64,000 nt of DNA from Alisma plantago-aquatica (GCA_963693085.1 OY856409.1:526031303-526095302), one strand, 5' to 3'. Positions 12,610-24,858 are shown, counted from the stretch's first letter. A program made the numbers and translations. Notes: generated by a model not told the origin, from the sequence alone.

Positions 12610-15600
12610 ATAACAAGATCCAGGAAGTTCAGGAAGAGATTAGGAGGGCTAACAACAACATTGTTATCCTCCTTGAGACCAAGATTAGACCCCGTAAAAT
12701 CAGTTCCTTTGTTAATAAGTTTTTCTCTGGTTATAGGTGGATTTCGAATCATTCCTCTCATGTTCTTGGTAGAGTTGTTGTTTTATGGAAATATCTTGAT
12801 GGTGATATTACTAATATAGATGAAAATGATCAAGTCATTCATATGAAAATCAGTTTTGATCAATTTCACTTCTTTCTTTCTGCTGTTTATGGCCACAATC
12901 TTGATAATGATAGAGTTAGATTATGGTCTTCCATAAGCACTTTCAGCTCTATAGTTGATTCTTCTTGGCTCATTATGGGGGATTTTAACTGTGTGTGAAA
13001 AGTTGATGAAAGAATAAGCAAATCTCTACCTACTAGTAAATCCATGGATGATTTTAATGAGTGTGCTTTGAATTCTAACCTTTTTGAGATGAGTCTTCAA
13101 GGTCCAATTTTTACTTGGGATAACAGACAAGAGGGAGACAAATTTGTCATGTCTAAGATTGATAGAGTTCTTCATAATGCTGAATTCTATTATGAGAATC
13201 ATGATTATTCTGGTGAGGTGATTTCCAACATCATTAGTGATCACCGAAAGCTTGTTGTTAAGATTGGTAATCCTAGGAAAGTTAAAGCTCCTTTCAGATT
13301 CATCAACGTCTGGGCTGATCATAAGGATTTTTATACCATTGTCAAAGAGATTTGGGCCACTGATATCCCTGGTTATGCCATGTTCAAATTGTATAGAAAA
13401 CTTGAATTACTTAAGAAAATATTTATCAGATGGAATAGTCTTGTTTTTGGTGATGTCAATGATAATTTCAAGATTTCTAAACTCCATGCCATTAAAGCTC
13501 AAGAAGAGGCTGATGACAATCCCATGAATGAGGATTTGAGAAGGATTGCTAAGAATCTTAGATCTGAAGCAAATAAACAAGCTACTGTCTGAGAATCTTT
13601 TTATATGTAGAAGTCGAGGGTTCAGTGGCTTAAAGAAGGAGATTCCAACACTTCCTTTTTCTATTCTTCCATGAAGGTTAGAAGGAATTCAAATTCCATT
13701 AAGAAATTGGACATTGATGGTTCTGTTTCACATGATTATGATGCTATTAAGTCTGCAATTACTAATTTCTATACAAGGTTATTTAATGATAGATCCTCCT
13801 TGAATGTTTCTTGGCGTGGTGAGTGGAATGGTAAAACTATCTCTGTTCAGCAGAAAAACTTTCTTATTTCCAGAGTTTCTAGAAAAGAAATTGAGGATGT
13901 TGTTAAAGATATCAAAACAGACAAGGCCCCAGGCCCAGACGGTTTTAATGGCCTCTTTTACAGGAAAGCTTGGGACATCATTGGTGATGATGTATGTGAT
14001 GCTGTTTTTGAGTTCTTTGAAAATTGCAATATGCTTAAAGAATCTAATCGTACCTTCTTGACTCTCATTTCCAAGGGTGGGGATTCCACTAATATTAAGA
14101 ACTGGAGACCCATAGCTTTGTGCAATGTTTTCTTCAAAATTATCTCTAAAATCCTTGCCAATAGACTTCAAAGCGTCCTTCCTTCGATCATAGATATTTC
14201 TCAGTGTGCTTTTATCAAAGATAGGAGCATCCGAGATGCTACCTTGCTCACCAATGAAATTCTTAGTGATTTCAAAAAATCTAATTCTCCTAATAGAATG
14301 TGCATTCAAGCTGATATCTCTAAAGCTTATGATTCTCTTAATTGGACTTTTCTTTTCTCTGTTATGTATCGTATGGCTTTTCCTCCCATCTAGATTAATT
14401 GGATAAGTGAGATTTTATCTACTACTTCTTATCAAGTTCTCATCAATGGTGAACCCTCGAATGTTATAAAACCTTCGAATGGAGTTAGGCAAGGGGATCC
14501 TATCGCTCCATACCTTTTTGTCATTGGTATGCAGGGTATTTCTGAGCTTTTCAAAAAGGCTGTTCAAGATGGAAATGTTAGTCCTATTGCTATTTCTAAA
14601 GACTTGAGCATTTCCCACCTCATTTTTGTGGATGACCTGATGATCTTTTCTAAATCTAGTGTTGATGATGCCAAAGCTATTAGATCTATCCTTGATTCCT
14701 TTGCTGGCGTTTCTGGTCTTCGTGTCAATTATGGGAAGAGTTCTACCATTTTCAGTAAGAATGTTGATAGAATTCCTATCATTGAGATTACTGGTATAAA
14801 GGAAAGTTGTTTCCCTTCGAAGTATCTTGGTCTTCCTTTATTCTTTGGCAAACTGTCTAAAAGACTTTGTGGATCGTTGGTGGATAAGATTAAGATGAGG
14901 TTGGACTCTTGGAAGTCTAAACTCCTATCTATGGCTGCTAGACTGGAGCTCATCAAATCTATTCTCTCTAATATGCACCTATACTGGGTCTTTTCTTTTC
15001 CTATTCCGAGCTCTACATTGGATCAAATTGATAAACTGTGTAGAGATTTTCTCTGGGCTGAAACTAATTCCAAGAGGAACCTTCATCTCCTTAAGTGGGA
15101 AAAGGTTACTGAACCTAAGAAAGATGGAGGTTTGGGAATAAAGAAACTTAAGGATGTCTCTAAAGCTTATCTTATCATCAATTCTTGGAATATTGCTTGT
15201 AAGAAAGACACCCTTTGGGTAAAGTGGATTAATCAAAAATATTTGAAGAAGGCTTCTTATTGGACTATCAATGAATCTTCCAATCATTCATGGATGTTTA
15301 ACAATCTTATTCGAGTCAGAGATTATATTCTGAAGTATGTTAGCTTTGATATTGGTGATGGTAGTCTCATTTCTATTTGGCATGATCCCTGGTGCAGATC
15401 TAATTTCCTTTCTTATCATGTTGGCAGAGATTGTATTGTTAGGTCTGGTATCCCCTTAAATGCGAAGTTGAATCATATCATTGCTGAGGGGAAATGGGTT
15501 ATGCCTAGACCCAGTAATAGGGGTCAGGTTGACATTTTTGATGTGGTTAACTCTATCCCTATTAGACATGGACATAAAGACTCTATTTCCTTTGCTAGCC

Positions 15601-16070
15601 TCAAGTTGGTTTATCTTCATGGTGTTTGGGATACCATCAGAGTTAAGCTGGAAGGTACTCCTAACTTTGATTGGATTTGGAGGATTAAAACTCATAAACG
15701 AGCTAGTCTTCATTTATGGAAGGCTAGACAAAATAAGATTCCCACCTCAGATTATTCTAGAAGAAGGGGCCTCTGCCTTGCTTCTATTTGCTTTCTGTGC
15801 TCTAATGCCTATGAGGATACCAAACATATCCTCTTTAGTGGCAATTTTACTGAGAAGATCTGGGACTTGTTCAATAATCCTATGCCTAATAACTGGAATG
15901 CAGCTGAAGTTATCTCTGATCCCACAAAGTCTTGCCTGATGAGCCTTATTTTTTATCACTGCTGGGTTGAAAGAAACAACCGAGTTCATGATGATAAAGC
16001 AAGGTCCCCTGATCTGATCTCTAAAGTCATTAATGATGAGCTTCTTGCCTTCTTTCCTGCTAGAGACTAA
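12582..16070 (+). pseudogene. LINE-B ORF2: endonuclease, reverse transcriptase, zf-RVT; single frame with four stops
   Basis: One reading frame is preserved over about 1160 codons, interrupted only by stops at 12996 (TGA), 13590 (TGA), about 13608 (TAG) and 14391 (TAG). The endonuclease starts SWNVRGINN and shows GDFNCV near 12980 and SDH near 13240. The linker KSRVQWLKEGDSNTSFFY follows. RT motifs are WRPIALCNVFFKIISKILANRL, QADISKAYDSLNW (motif A, catalytic Asp present), NGVRQGDPIAPYLF (motif B) and FVDDLMIF (motif C). A zf-RVT region (HLWKARQNKIPT) lies near 15720. No C-terminal RNase H domain is seen, unlike LINE-A. The lack of frameshifts points to a fairly young copy or recent silencing. 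Confidence 0.9.
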
Positions 16071-16749
16071 GTTGCATGCTTTCTTGTATGTCTTTGTGTT
16101 TGGTTTTATTTTCCATCTACCCTGGATTTTTGCCATATCTGCAGCTGCAAAAAGATGTTGTTGTTTCTGCTATTTTTGGATCTGCTGTGCTGGTTGGGCT
16201 TCTTGACTGTTTCTGCTATGGTTATTCTCTCCTGTGCTGTGCTGGCTGCTGAAGTATCTATCTGCTGTGTCAATCATAATCCGCTTTGTTATCATATCTG
16301 TTGTGCTGGCTGTCTTTCTCATGCCTTTTGCTGTGTGTTGAAGATGTCTGTTTATGGTTGTTTCTTTTGGCGAGCCCTGTTGGTGTTGACTTCTACTACA
16401 TTCTTTTTGAGGGTAGATTCACCATGATGTTTCACTGGTTGCTATGATAAAAGCTTGTTTGGGCTGATTTCTATTACTCTCTGGCCCCTTTTGCTTATCT
16501 CTAAGTGAGATTTGAGCTTGCATTCTGGATTTTCGTCTAGTGATCCCTGGTTGTGGCGACCGTTGCTTTTTTTCTTGGAATTCAAGTCCATCTATTCTTC
16601 AGGGCCTGCTCTTCTTTTACATTTGTATATGGTGTATAGAAACTTTTCTTTCCTTTTAGTTGGTTCTTAATTGGGACCAGCATGTTCTGTAACTACAACA
16701 AAAAAAAATACAAAAAAAGCTACATAAGTTTTACAAACCAAAAAAAATA
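16071..16749 (+). other. LINE-B 3' UTR and A-rich tail
   Basis: A T-rich, G-containing untranslated region with several CTGCTGTGT-like words ends in an interrupted A-rich tail from about 16692. A 90-codon frame at 16155-16427 is Cys- and Leu-rich low-complexity sequence and is not considered a gene. Confidence 0.75.
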
Positions 16750-16762
16750 GAGAGTGTGTTGC
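16750..16762. repeat. LINE-B target-site duplication, right copy
   Basis: GAGAGTGTGTTGC, identical to 11170-11182, directly after the A-rich tail. Confidence 0.9.
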
Positions 16763-17550
16763 ACCATAGAGGACACTTCAGTGTCAACAGAGGGTGTGTT
16801 GCACCTTAGAAGGCACTTCTATGTCATAGAGGAGGACTTTTTGTGTAATGGTGGCCACAATTAGATAAAAATCATAAATAGAAGATACCTTAGTTAAGTG
16901 CATGTCTATAATCTCATCTTTGAGTATGGTGAGACAGATTCAGATAAGATAACCATGACCCATGCACTTTTGGTGTAGATCATGAGACCCAAGTACCATA
17001 GTACATGTCTACAAAGAAGGATAAAGTAGAAATATAAGAATTAAGTTAAATAAATAAGAGATGGTATGTTTCAGATTTCACTTAGAGCTTGATTTTAGTT
17101 TCATATATAATGTCCAAGAATATTTTGTAGTATTTTTTTTATTTAACAATATATATTTTGGCATACTCATGCCACTTACTCTAATGATCATTTTTCCCAA
17201 TGTATGGTTGGGGATGTGATGTCTGCATGATTTGAAGTAGTTGAAGAACAAAACATCAAGCAAAAGACTAGGAGATTTTAAAGCATAGCCTGGTGAGGTG
17301 CCATTTACGAACACGACCCAGATATTTAGACATCTTTTATTTTTATTAGTCATGTTATTCAAGTTTAGCTTAGTAGAGTAGATGACCTGGTTGTAGTTCT
17401 TTTTTTTAAGAACTATGTATGAATCTGATTTCGTTTCATGCAAAGTGTTCCATTTATTCAAATTGCAAAGATCAACATTTATGACGCTCCCTTGAGTAAG
17501 AATGCTTCCACTCATTGATATTTGTATGGTGTGAAAAGTGGGGTGTTCCA

Positions 17551-17555
17551 CTAAT
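17551..17555. repeat. Target-site duplication CTAAT, right copy, of the solo LTR
   Basis: CTAAT directly follows the GTGTTCCA end of the solo LTR and pairs with 8113-8117. Confidence 0.7.
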
Positions 17556-17945
17556 ACTATATTGATAAAGTTATTTCATGTTAAAAAAAATAATGTTATT
17601 TCCTTGCAAGTAGGATGGTAATCATTTTGCGCCATTTTTAATTGTTTCAGATTCTTACTAGATTTGTGACCATTTTCTAGTTGTTATGTATGTCCTTGCC
17701 GCATTCTGGACCATTTGGTTGTTTATGATTTCTTGGCTTTTCGTGATAACCTTAGTCTCATTTTTTCAAATGATGACGAATAAAAATATTTCATTTTTCA
17801 TATTTATCATGATCTTTTAGAATTAGATAATAATGACAAGACGACATGAACTCGTTGTTTTTCTCACATATAGTAGTTATCCCTTCACTTTACTTGCCTT
17901 TTAAAATTTATTTGTATACTTATATCCTCTTAGAATATCAATAGC
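17556..17945. other. AT-rich stretch between solo LTR and LINE-C remains
   Basis: About 390 bp of T-rich sequence without a convincing frame. It may be further decayed LINE sequence but I cannot support that. Confidence 0.4.
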
Positions 17946-18158
17946 TTGACTGTGTACAATAGGAAAAGATTCCTCAGAGACAAAATAAATGGCAATATAA
18001 TCTATAGAGCTAGCGGAATCATGGAAACCAACAACCTAGACAAGTATTTGGGTGTCTCTCTGCTACACAAAAAAGTCAGCAAACAAACATATTCCTTTCT
18101 TGCAAACAACTTGGAAACTAAGGTTAATCATAGATTTTGTTGTGAACCATTCTACTAA
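17946..18158 (+). pseudogene. LINE reverse-transcriptase C-terminal fragment
   Basis: The translation contains NNLDKYLGVSLLHKK followed by QTYSFLANNLETK. This matches the 'LGKYLGVPL' block that follows motif C in plant LINE RTs. It lies upstream of an endonuclease-like stretch (from 18290), the reverse of normal order, so it is either a different LINE copy or a rearranged one. No start or stop of functional meaning is seen. Confidence 0.6.
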
Positions 18159-18289
18159 CAACACTTTAGATAAAAATTCATTTGACAATATATGTACTAT
18201 ATAAGGCATATACATTGAACCTCCTCCTAGTAAAGATGTCTTCCTAAACAAGTTCCTCCATCTGTGCTAATGATTTCATCATACACATA

Positions 18290-20830
18290 GATTATAGGTG
18301 GAGATTTATGTATCATCGGTCCATTTCACAGAGATATCAATCATATTATGACTACCTTCAATGAATATATCTATTAAGATAACCTAATAGGCCTCAAAAT
18401 ATCAAGCTATTCCCACTCATGGATAGACAACAAAAACCCTCCTTTACATGTTAAACTTGAAATAATTTGTTGTAACCTAGCTTGGATATCAATTTTTAGT
18501 TTAACCAACACTAGAAAAGGGTTGAAAAGTATGTTTGATCACCAACTCCATCCCTCTTGATACCCAAAAAACTCCTTGGAGCATCAAGCCTTTAAAGTTT
18601 AAACATTTCTTAAGAAAACACCCCTTCTACCAATAAACTATCTCCTCAGCCTGGATTCACTCTCCCTTTGGTTATGGAAACCCCAGAAAATCTCACCAAA
18701 CATCTTGAATCATTTTGGTCTGCTCTCAAATGATGGTCTTTGACCACCTTTGGTTTTCTAAACATAAAAACAAACACCATGATCTCTGATGTAAAATTAT
18801 TTGAAACCTTAGACCCTTTCAATCCTACCCCAATTCGTCAAATAACATTAAACAATCTATTGTTGTTCTTGATAACTTTCATCCACACCAACAAACTTAT
18901 TGGAATAAAAAACCAATAAATCTTATTGTTCAAAGAGGGAGACAAAAACATCCTTTTTTTCATCATGTTTCGCGTACAGATAAAAGACATAATTCTATAA
19001 ATAGTCCCATCATCAATAAAAATTTCATGAATAACAAACTAACCATCACAGGTCACATATGCCACTTTAAATCCCTTATTTAAAAAATATTCAATAAACA
19101 AGGTCAACTACACCTTCCAATTCAACCCCACATACTTTATGCAAAATACAATCAATGAACTCCTCTCCCTCATCCTCCCATTCATACCTGACAAGGTCCT
19201 TAGGACCCTTAACGATATTGATGTTGATAAGTCTCTAGGTCCTGATAGTTTCTCTTCTACTTTCTTCTCTTCAAATTAGGATATCTTAAAGCAATATTTC
19301 CTAGACATCTTCAACTCCTTTCACTCCCATCATGACCCAAAAATCCTTACATCAAAAGTAAATGCTACATATGTGGCCCTCATATCAAAAAAGTTAAACC
19401 CAAACATTATGTCAAAATACAAGCCCATTCCCTTACCCAACTGTAGTTACAAAATTGTCACACAAACCTTATATTTGACACTATCCTCACACCTAATACA
19501 TCTTATATCCAAAAATCAATTTTCTTTTGTTGGGATAGACATATCATGATGCAAACCTTACCGCCAAGGAAATTTTACACTATTGTCAATGAAGCATCCT
19601 CCCAGTAAGCATACTTAAAGTAGATTTCAAAAAGCCTTTCGATCATGTAGATGGTCTTTCTTATGGAAAATCCTGAAGGGAAGTGGCCTTGATCCCACTT
19701 GGATTAACTAGAAAAAAATGTGTATCTCCTATGCCTCCTTCTCTATCCTCATTACTATGTCCACCACAGTCTTTTGAGCACAAATGGCTTCCGTCAAGGT
19801 GATCCATTATCACCCCTACATTGTGTTCTTATTACACAATGCCTTAGATGTATGTTACATCTTGCCATTCCATTAGGCCTCATGACACTATTACATTAAG
19901 TTGTCTAATTGTCGACAACTCAATTCTTGTTTAAGACACCCTCCTATTTCATTAACATTAAACATATCATATTCATCTTTCAAACCTTATCTAGTATAAA
20001 GATTAATTATAGTAAGTCATCACTCCTCAGTTTACATACATCCCTAAATGGTCTTACAAGATTTGCACACATCCTCTAACGTAACCTTGGATCCTTCCCC
20101 GAAAATATTTTGTTTTACCGTTTAGTATACAAACCATAAAAATAATCTTATGGAACCTTATCATTGATAAAATCAAATCCATACTATTACATTGGTCTAT
20201 CTAATCTCTCTCTATGTCTAGTCAATCAACACATATAAATTTGGTTCTCTAACACATCCCCATGTACCACATTATCTGCATACCTATTCCAAACAAGATT
20301 ATATTTGGAAAAAATTCAATGAAATTATTTGCAAATAACAAAAAAAAACACATCTAAAAGATTGGGATACTATTTGCATTCCTAAATATAAGGTTGGTTG
20401 GGGTATATTATATATCAAACCATAGCTTCGTGCTTTTCTATAAAACAACATATACACACTTCATGGCAAACCTAATCTTCCTTGGTGTAAAATTATTAAA
20501 ATGAAATGCTAGAAAAATTCAAGTTTGGTACCCTATCCTTCTACATAGCCACACATCCTTATGTACAAACATCACTACAAAACAAAATAATCATTTTCTA
20601 AATGACTGTCTGAGTACAAGATTTCTTCCCACACCCCTTCTAGTTCTACCTTTTATCTGATGTCGATGCATTTCATTCTTCGTCAACGATGGATCCCCAC
20701 CAATCCTTAAGATTAATATACACATGGCCATAAAACCCATCCTTAGTCTTAGGATGAATGTTTGGTTTTTCCTAGAAAATAACCACATCCAACACAAATG
20801 TCATGAACTACAACAATCCACCACATAATA
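18290..20830 (+). pseudogene. LINE-C, very old LINE ORF2 remains (EN and RT)
   Basis: Successive short pieces in different frames carry LINE ORF2 blocks in the right order. An endonuclease C-terminal piece near 18300-18560 has GDLCIIGPFHRD, HSWIDNKNPPLHVKL and SMFDHQ. A linker follows near 18940 (FKEGDKNILFFHH). RT pieces include LISKKLNPN near 19385 and GFRQGDPLSP near 19790. A possible zf-RVT remnant lies near 20750. The plus strand is poor in G and full of stops. I infer a much older copy than LINE-A or LINE-B. Both ends are undefined. Confidence 0.6.
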
Positions 20831-21415
20831 ATCTTATTATTGCATGTATTTGGGGAGATCACCTATAGATGAAAAACCTATATAAGCATCTATTGTTCAT
20901 AGATTCAATCACACCATTCACTAATTATTTTCAACATATTAACACCAGACCAAACATCACACTCTACACTATGTTGCATGTTCTACAATAAACTCCTTAT
21001 AGACTCTAAATTATAAACAATGTCTATACTTGGTCCTTTCCCCTATATGTTATATTGGGACAATGTAGAATCTATAGTGCACACTGTTTAATGTCCCATT
21101 CTCTCTCTCCATATGGAACCACTCTGATATCAATTTCCAGCCACAAATCTTGTGCCTTGAAGATTCTACCTCAATACACACAACATGCTTCATTTTTTTT
21201 GGAAAATTTATGGTAAATATATGATGCATTTCACTATATAAAAGGGTATTTCCTTGCAAAAAGTTATATATTCTTATGACAAATATGTACATATGGAAAT
21301 CAAAGACTCTTTCATAAAAATTATAAATCAAATCCAAACGACATATTTATCCTTGATCTTGAACTTACATAACCTTTTTCCCATTGCTATCATTTAATTA
21401 TCTTAATTATTAACA
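20831..21415. other. AT-rich stretch without recognised content
   Basis: No domain, repeat or promoter is supported. A 95-codon minus-strand frame at 21050-21337 has biased composition (many Phe, Ile, Tyr) and no recognisable motif. Confidence 0.45.
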
Positions 21416-21428
21416 GGTCTAGCCAGCA
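21416..21428. repeat. Target-site duplication, left copy, of the 1-kb retroposon
   Basis: GGTCTAGCCAGCA, identical to 22444-22456; one more matching A precedes both copies. Confidence 0.85.
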
Positions 21429-22443
21429 CTAAAATAAAGAGTCTCGCACCGTGTGTTTCCGGCTCTGGCGATTACAGTTTCCTAGGGTTCCCTCATGCGA
21501 CAATGGTCGCTTGAGGGGGGGAAGGTCTTCCAGCACCGGCGAGCGCCGCCCCTTTCCCCCTAGGCCCTTTTTTCACTCTGTGTGTTAGGGTCATTTCATG
21601 AGGTCCAGTTAGCAGCATGTCTTCGTGGTGGTCCTACACGTGCGGTGCTGCTTCCTGGTCACCTGGGCCGGAAGCTTCTTTGACGCGTGGGGGTTGTGAT
21701 CGGCGCTGGCTGCCTCCCCTTAGAGGTCGTGGAGTTTGGGTGCTCCTACGGATGGACGGAGAGGTTTTGGGCAACTCCGAGGTGTACCGACAGAGGGAGA
21801 GAAATCAGGTTATGTGCTTTGTGAGGATGCTCTTTCCCCCTGTTTGTAGGGGTGTTTAGGAGTGGTGGTGGGGTTACCTGAAGCTTTCTACCCCTCATCT
21901 TCAATCCTTGCAGGCCCTTTCTCCTCTGATTATGCGCCAACAGAGCTTTTTGCCCCCCTCCTAGCTCTCTAGAGTGTTGCACCCAAGCTGTTCGAGTAAA
22001 GGCCTATGTGAGTTTCCTGTGAGCTTAGGCAGTATCTTGACTGGCCTCGCCTGTTGTTTTTTTTCTGTTCTTTTTCTGGGTTTTAGCCGTAAGTAGTAGT
22101 TTGTTAGTTTTGCTTGTTGTGGTTTGGGTCGAGCTCTCTAATTTTCTGGTGGCCTCAAGCATGGATGAGATAGTAATCTCTGTTGGATGTACTGCCATTT
22201 CTTTTTCCGATATCCTCAAGGGCTCGTGCAGATTGAAGGTTTTCCTCGTAGATAGCTACTTTGGAAAGCCACAACATAGAGGGTTCGGGCATGTAATTTA
22301 CCTATCTCTTCCCAATTTGAGCTTTTGCGCTATGTCGGTCTCTCAAAGGAGTCATGTTTGGTACTTTTGTGTGAGATTACTATCTTGTAGATGTCGTATG
22401 GCTTGTTTTGAATGATATTGAGCTGTTTTCGTTCAAAAAAAAA
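21429..22443 (+). mobile_element. Poly(A)-tailed 1-kb retroposon with perfect target duplication
   Basis: The 13-bp sequence GGTCTAGCCAGCA occurs at 21416-21428 and again at 22444-22456. The second copy directly follows nine A (22435-22443), the signature of LINE-machinery retroposition. The 5' part is GC-rich with a CTAGGGTTCCCTC-like leader and a short frame beginning MDGEVLGNSEVYRQRERNQ near 21750. The 3' part is T-rich and resembles a LINE 3' UTR. No RT domain is present. It is either an internally deleted LINE, a SINE-like non-autonomous element, or a retroposed cellular transcript. Confidence 0.8.
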
Positions 22444-22456
22444 GGTCTAGCCAGCA
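22444..22456. repeat. Target-site duplication, right copy, of the 1-kb retroposon
   Basis: GGTCTAGCCAGCA, directly after the poly(A) run. Confidence 0.85.
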
Positions 22457-23666
22457 AGTTCACCCCCACAAAATGGCATTCATCAACTCTAGTTTTAGAG
22501 GATGATGAGCACACCATTCCACCAAAGTCTCCTAACTCTAGATTGGGGTCCTTAGATCTTTGTTTCTACATGCTTCTCCCTAGTTAGAAGTGTTTGTTTT
22601 GTTTTATCTCAACGGGCTAATTGTGGTGCTCCCCTCCCGTTATGATATGGATTTTCTAAATGTGTAACCTCACTCACATATGTTATACCCCACCCTAATT
22701 CATAGTCCCAACCTCCCACTAAACTATATGTTTACAACACTTTCTCAAGGCTCCTCACGCTGGTCGTGATTAACTTAGGTTTTTTGTATAACATATTATC
22801 AAAAATACTCTTTTGGACTTTTGGACATATGGTGTTTAATTTAAATATAACACCCAATGTCATCCCCACTTTTAAGCTATACTTTTCCGTCAGAAATCCC
22901 ATCTAGTTATCGAGGACTTGTTGGGGATTTTTTTGAATATGAAGATGCCTAAATAAATATTGGAGCAATGTGAGATTGGCATGTGTTCATGCAAGAACCT
23001 AATATTCACCTTCTATACTAGATTTAGAATGGTTAGGTTTCTTTTTTAGAATGACACAACAAAAGTGGTACCAGAAAAGGTATTGTTGTTTGTCTTTGAT
23101 CAACGTGCATAAATACAGTCAACCCAGCCTTAATATGTCTATATAAGGGAAACAATATAGAGGGCAGTAAATTAGAAGCCTAGAATCATTAGTATGTATT
23201 GTTAGTAAATTTGTGACTTAATTTAGTACCACTTTACATGTGTAAATGTGCAACAGAATATATACCCAAAATAATCCAGATAAGAACATTTTACATTATA
23301 TGTTAATGGCAAAATTTAGCTCTTATCGTCTACTTTTATCACCTTTGGACAAAATATTTTTTGCCTAATTATGCATTTTTGGTGTGTTTGATCTCCTTAT
23401 TGGTTTGATTGTAGATACCATTATTTTATCCAATTTTCAACTTTGGAAGACTTGCAATCCAATCTGATAAAACAAATGTTAGGTTTTGTAAAGATTGGAA
23501 AGTATTTGAGTCAGAACTGACAGATTAAACACTATGTTTCTTTTATGACATGGTGTGTTCATAATTTGTTAGCCAATAGAAAAACATGTAGAACTTACAT
23601 GGTGAAAAATACTCTTACATATGGTTGAAAAATCTCTACCTCTTGTTGACTGATTCACTATGCACT
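22457..23666. other. AT-rich spacer
   Basis: About 1.2 kb of AT-rich sequence, with no reading frame, repeat or regulatory element that I can support. Confidence 0.5.
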
Positions 23667-24840
23667 TGTAATATCCCAAAATTTGCAACACATTATAGAT
23701 ATGATATTTTCCTTTATGAGTCCCAAAAAAAGACCCACCATTGAGTGACTAATCATATTTTATTATCTATATTCTTGTTTTGAGATTATTTTGTGATTTA
23801 TAAACGTAAGGGTAAAACCAAAAATTATATATATACATATATGTAAATTCTTTTTCCCCAAAAATTTATATATGATGTGAGTTATGAGAAATGGACTTTG
23901 ACCAAGTTTCAAAATTTAATGAGATTGAAATGAAAATATATAGATTAATTAGCCCAAAAATGATTAAGCATGGTGGTAAATATTAATGATTCTATAAAAA
24001 ATATCAAAGTGTTTATTCATATTCTTTAAGTAAATAAACATAACTGCACAAATTTGTATGAGTTTTAGTTAACATTTGAATAGGAGATAACTTTAACAAA
24101 GATGAGAATGTGTGTGGTGAAGTTTAATAAATTAATTAATTAGAGAGATGAAAAATGGAAGGTTTTGATTGGAGATCTAAAGATGATAACAAAGTAGAAT
24201 TTAAAATTATGGTCAAACAGATTAGATTGAGATGCTTGGATGTTTTTAGTAAATATTTTAGAGGATATAGTGGTCTTATGAATAATACCATTATATTTTT
24301 TAGTAACATTTGTTAATATATATTGCTAATTAGAAAGAAGTTTTACTTCAATTCATTTGGAGAAAGAAAGAAGTATGGAAGACATTTTTTAGGAAAGTAT
24401 AGCATGATTTTGGAGTTTTTTTGTGATTTGGTAAATAAATTTTGAAAGTGGACAACATTGTTATATTTGTAAACAAATTTAAATAGTAATAATTATTTAG
24501 TGATTGATATCTAGTAAAATGGAAACTATGATTTTAAAATAGAGATGGAGGAGAACATGAAAAAAATGTTTCTTATATTTTTTTGATATATTTTTTTGGA
24601 GAAATAGGTTGTCAAACCAAACTCATTAATTATGTGTTATGCATTAATAAAAAAAACATAGATTCATCAATTTGTTACACATCTTGGTCTACCATCATCC
24701 GCTATAAATTTATGGGCTTAGGTGAGATAAGTAAAAATGAATAAAGGCAACTTTAATGAGATCTAAACTACCATGTTTGTCATCCCAAGGATAACGTATA
24801 CCAATATTTAGTCCATAGAGTGGTTTATTAAATATAAAGA

Positions 24841-24858
24841 TATATATATATATATATA
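24841..24858. repeat. (TA)9 microsatellite
   Basis: Nine uninterrupted TA units inside the AT-rich part of the LTR-type element. Confidence 0.95.

Larger units (their letters stand above)
11183..16749 (+). mobile_element. LINE-B, 5'-truncated L1-type retrotransposon nested in the solo LTR
   Basis: A 13-bp direct repeat GAGAGTGTGTTGC flanks the element (11170-11182 and 16750-16762). The 3' end is an A-rich tail (about 16692-16749) directly before the second repeat. Between them lie ORF1 without a start codon and a complete but interrupted ORF2. The first bases after the left repeat are already ORF1 coding sequence, so the 5' end was truncated during reverse transcription, as is common for LINEs. 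The uninterrupted relative of the host LTR at 26940-27080 shows the pre-insertion order of the target, confirming this is a clean insertion. Confidence 0.93.
8118..17550 (+). mobile_element. Solo LTR of a large LTR retrotransposon, split by LINE-B
   Basis: The sequence starts TGTAACATCC and ends GGGTGTTCCA, a TG...CA LTR-type pair, and is flanked by the perfect 5-bp direct repeat CTAAT (8113-8117 and 17551-17555). Without the LINE-B insertion and one copy of its target repeat the LTR is about 3.85 kb. No PBS, gag or pol accompanies it, so it is a solo LTR, the usual product of recombination between two LTRs. From about 9885 onward, continuing after LINE-B, it matches the element at 23667-27780 in order, including the GTGGTTCATACCCATGAGTA-type segment and the tandem-repeat segment. 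A TATA box at 8695 sets the orientation as plus. The reading frames near 8.9-9.4 kb lie in its transcribed part and are not separate genes. Confidence 0.75.

Noticed and set aside
24841..24858. TA repeat as a promoter
   Set aside because: It is a plain microsatellite in AT-rich DNA with no coding sequence nearby.
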